A program made the position numbers and the translations under genes. A stretch of 64,000 nt of DNA from JBGTSJ01 sp041940305 (GTDB lineage: Bacteria; Planctomycetota; Planctomycetia; Planctomycetales; Planctomycetaceae), in contig JBGTSJ010000008.1 in assembly GCA_041940305.1 (NCBI GenBank), positions 62,001 to 126,000 on the forward strand. Direction: 5' to 3'. Each line of letters begins with the position of its first letter. Within the stretch, counting starts at the first letter, position 1. The notes below the pieces were generated by a model. That model made no database searches and was not told the DNA's origin. It saw only the letters and a program-made list of their open reading frames with translations. Positions 62,306 to 64,000 of this stretch are shown here, in pieces.

Positions 62306-62655
62306 ACAGAAGGGAACGGAGGAAACAGAGAACGACAAGAGCTGATCCGAATCGCATTCGTCAGACTCAGGTTCACTTCATGCGGATGAACACGACGCCG
62401 ACAACGAACATGGCCGCAAATGTGACGATTGCGACTGAATGCTGGTTTCGAGCAGCAGACACTAAACAACGGCGGCTAGCGGGCTGAGAACTCGAAGTGT
62501 CCAGCCATTCCAGCGGATCAGTCGCCGGATATCGTTTCGGTCCGAAAGGAAGTGCTGTGTCACACGTGCTCTGTTCTCAGCTTGGCCGCAGCCGCACTTC
62601 GTGCCGCGTCGTCATCCCGGCTGCTACTGCGTTCTCTCTGTTCCCTCCTGTTCAA
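62301..62655. repeat. Intergenic region enclosed by an inverted TTGAACAG element
   Basis: Arms ATTGAACAGAAGGGAACGGA with GGAAACAGAGAACG at 62301-62335 and, inverted, GCGTTCTCTCTGTTCCCTCC with TGTTCAAC at 62628-62655. The DNA between them has no clear gene. A 29-residue single-segment ORF (minus strand, GTG 62462 to 62373: SVAIVTFAAMFVVGVVFIRMK) is possible but has no ribosome site. Confidence 0.6.
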
Positions 62656-62664
62656 CCTGAAGCC

Positions 62665-63459
62665 TCAGTCACTGAACATGTTCATCACGCCGCCGATGAC
62701 GGAACCCTCGCCGGTGCTCTTGCCGCCGGCGGAGGGGGCGTTGGCGAGGATGCGATCGGCCAGACGGGAGAACGGCAGGCTTTGCAGGAGGACGCTGCCG
62801 TGGCCGCGGAGCGTTGCCAGGAACAGTCCTTCGCCGCCGAAGAACATTGATTTGAGATTGCCCGCGCGCTGGATGTCGTACTGAATGCCGTCGGTGAAGG
62901 CGACGATGCAGCCTGTGTCCACTCGCAGCGTTTCGCCGTTCAATTCCTTGCGCATGATCGTGCCGCCGGCATGCAGGAAGGCCTTGCCGTCCCCCTCCAG
63001 ACGCTGCAGGATGAATCCCTCGCCGCCGAACAGCCCGGCGCCGAGCTTTTTATTGAACGTGATGCTCACCTTCGTGCCCAGGGCGGCGCAGAGGAACGAG
63101 TCCTTCTCGCAGGTGACGGACCCGCCCAGCTTGCTCAAATCCAGCGGGACGATCTTGCCGGGATACGGTGCGGCGAACGCCAGCCGCCGCTTCACGCTGC
63201 CGCGGTTGGTGAAGTGCGTCATGAACAGCGATTCGCCGGTCAGGACCCGCTTGCCGGCGGAGAACAGCTTCCCCATCAGCCCCTGGTCGGGCTGAGAGCC
63301 GTCCCCCATCTTGGTCTCGAAGACGATGTCCTCTTCCATGTAGTTCATCGCGCCCGCCTCGGCGATGACCGTCTCGCCCGGGTCCAGTTCCACTTCCACA
63401 ACCTGGATGTCATCACCGAAGATCTGGTAATCGACTTCATGAGATCGGATGGAATGCAT
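62665..63459 (-). CDS. AIM24 family protein (TIGR00266)
   Basis: A 264-residue protein. It fits AIM24/TIGR00266 across its length: YQIFGDDIQVVEVELDPGETVIAEAGAMNYMEEDIVFET, SLFMTHFTNRG, KIVPLDLSKLGGSVTCEKDSFLCAALGTKVSI, GLFGGEGFILQRLEGDGKAFLHAGG, and FFGGEGLFLATLRGHGSVLLQSLPFSRLA. The beta-helix-like family occurs in bacteria and mitochondria; its role is unclear (tryptophan RNA-binding attenuator-like fold has been noted). Confidence 0.92.
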   Translation of the reverse strand: MHSIRSHEVDYQIFGDDIQVVEVELDPGETVIAEAGAMNYMEEDIVFETKMGDGSQPDQGLMGKLFSAGKRVLTGESLFMTHFTNRGSVKRRLAFAAPYPGKIVPLDLSKLGGSVTCEKDSFLCAALGTKVSITFNKKLGAGLFGGEGFILQRLEGDGKAFLHAGGTIMRKELNGETLRVDTGCIVAFTDGIQYDIQRAGNLKSMFFGGEGLFLATLRGHGSVLLQSLPFSRLADRILANAPSAGGKSTGEGSVIGGVMNMFSD

Positions 63460-63584
63460 GCGTCAGGACCCGGAGGAGGACAGGGGAATTGCCATACGGC
63501 GTCGCCAACGTCGGCTGCGGCGAGCTGGATCACCGGAATTCTGCCGGAGCGCGAAACAAACCGCAATCGGTCCTGTCGTGCAAG

Positions 63585-63692
63585 AGGGCCGCAGATGACG
63601 CAGATTGGACTGATTTCCGCCGATCAGTCGCGCGCCGCGGTCCCTTACAGAGTCCGTGCGAATCCGCCAGATCCGCGTCATCCGCGGCCCCC
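63585..63692. repeat. GCGGAT palindromic element, compact copy
   Basis: Arms 63586-63626 (GGGCCGCAGATGACGCAGAT then TGGACTGATTTCCG) and 63649-63691, whose reverse complement is GGGCCGCGGATGACGCGGAT then CTGGCGGATTCGCACGGA. The two arms enclose only 22 bases, so the transcript would make a long hairpin. Confidence 0.75.
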
Positions 63693-63871
63693 CTTTGAGC
63701 AGGACGACGACCGCGCGCCGCGAAACCATGCGGATCGTGCGGATTGTGCTGAAGGTTCCGACGGGAACGGTCGATCTAACGGGATAAGACCGCTCATGCA
63801 GGCCACGGGCCGCGGCAGAGCGGCAATTACGGCCGGTCGGAACCCCGCTCCTGAGAGTTGAGAGCAGCGTC

Positions 63872-64000
63872 ATGAACCTTTCGCGACTCCTCAAGTCACC
63901 GCAGGCTCTGCTGTTGGGCGCACTGCTGGCTTCCGCCGCGGCTTCCGGCTGCCAGACCACGATCGGCGGGCAGACGCTGCCGTCCGCGAACTACCTCCGG
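63872..64000 (+). CDS. Lipoprotein, N-terminal part (partial)
   Basis: The first 43 codons of a gene cut by the window edge. Signal peptide with basic start (MNLSRLLK), hydrophobic core (ALLLGALLASAAA) and lipobox ASGC, so Cys27 should be lipidated. The following QTTIGGQTLPSANYLR resembles a small planctomycete lipoprotein family of unknown role. Confidence 0.75.
   Translation, partial: MNLSRLLKSPQALLLGALLASAAASGCQTTIGGQTLPSANYLR

Noticed and set aside
62373..62462. 29-residue single-segment ORF on the minus strand
   Set aside because: It has a GTG start without ribosome site and lies inside an inverted repeat element; mentioned only as a possibility in that region.

Overview
The window reads as a chromosomal segment of a high-GC planctomycete (Planctomycetota, probably class Planctomycetia). 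The evidence is two DUF1501 proteins with twin-arginine leaders, a DUF1559-type protein, the end of a formylmethanofuran:tetrahydromethanopterin formyltransferase (the H4MPT C1 pathway that planctomycetes share with methylotrophs and methanogens), an archease, a SpoIIE/RsbU phosphatase, and many short dispersed intergenic repeats of the kind common in these genomes. I cannot place it to genus. No rRNA, tRNA or CRISPR array was seen.

Region 1 (1-45.2 kb) is ordinary chromosome with short transcription units on both strands. It holds a C1-transfer gene, a GT-C-like membrane protein, a beta-helix protein, an MFS carrier and DUF1501 proteins. Carbon metabolism is represented by glgX, zwf and a GH2 glycosidase; housekeeping and repair by mazG, uvrB, an aminotransferase and archease. 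There is a Na-type ABC exporter pair with a permease-CPBP protease fusion, an LPS-kinase-like protein, a gamma-glutamyltransferase, and a signalling block (SpoIIE phosphatase, NtrC-type regulator, histidine kinase) at 40.7-45.2 kb.

Region 2 (45.28-58.0 kb, all + strand, divergent from the histidine kinase) is the unusual part. It is a compact virion-structure cluster: capsid maturation protease, small decoration-like protein, major capsid protein, an overlapping small pair, head-tail connectors, a gp10-like protein, a tail terminator, a tail tube, a very short tape measure, and tail-tip proteins. The last tail protein ends in about 170 residues of serine-rich repeat. Three genes for sugar-handling proteins follow at once (a DUF115-like protein, a GT2 and a GT4-like glycosyltransferase). 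No terminase, portal, integrase, replication or lysis gene is visible. Host-type dispersed repeats lie in at least seven of the gaps between the structural genes. Together this points to an old, probably domesticated phage-derived particle locus: a gene-transfer-agent-like or tailed-particle system whose tail may be glycosylated. A defective prophage is the main alternative.

Region 3 (58.1-64 kb) returns to ordinary chromosome: a membrane metallophosphoesterase, a UbiD-family decarboxylase, a small unknown protein, a NUDIX hydrolase, an AIM24 protein and the start of a lipoprotein gene cut by the window edge.

Start codons were chosen from protein family alignment known to me and from Shine-Dalgarno-like sequences read directly; no database search was run.
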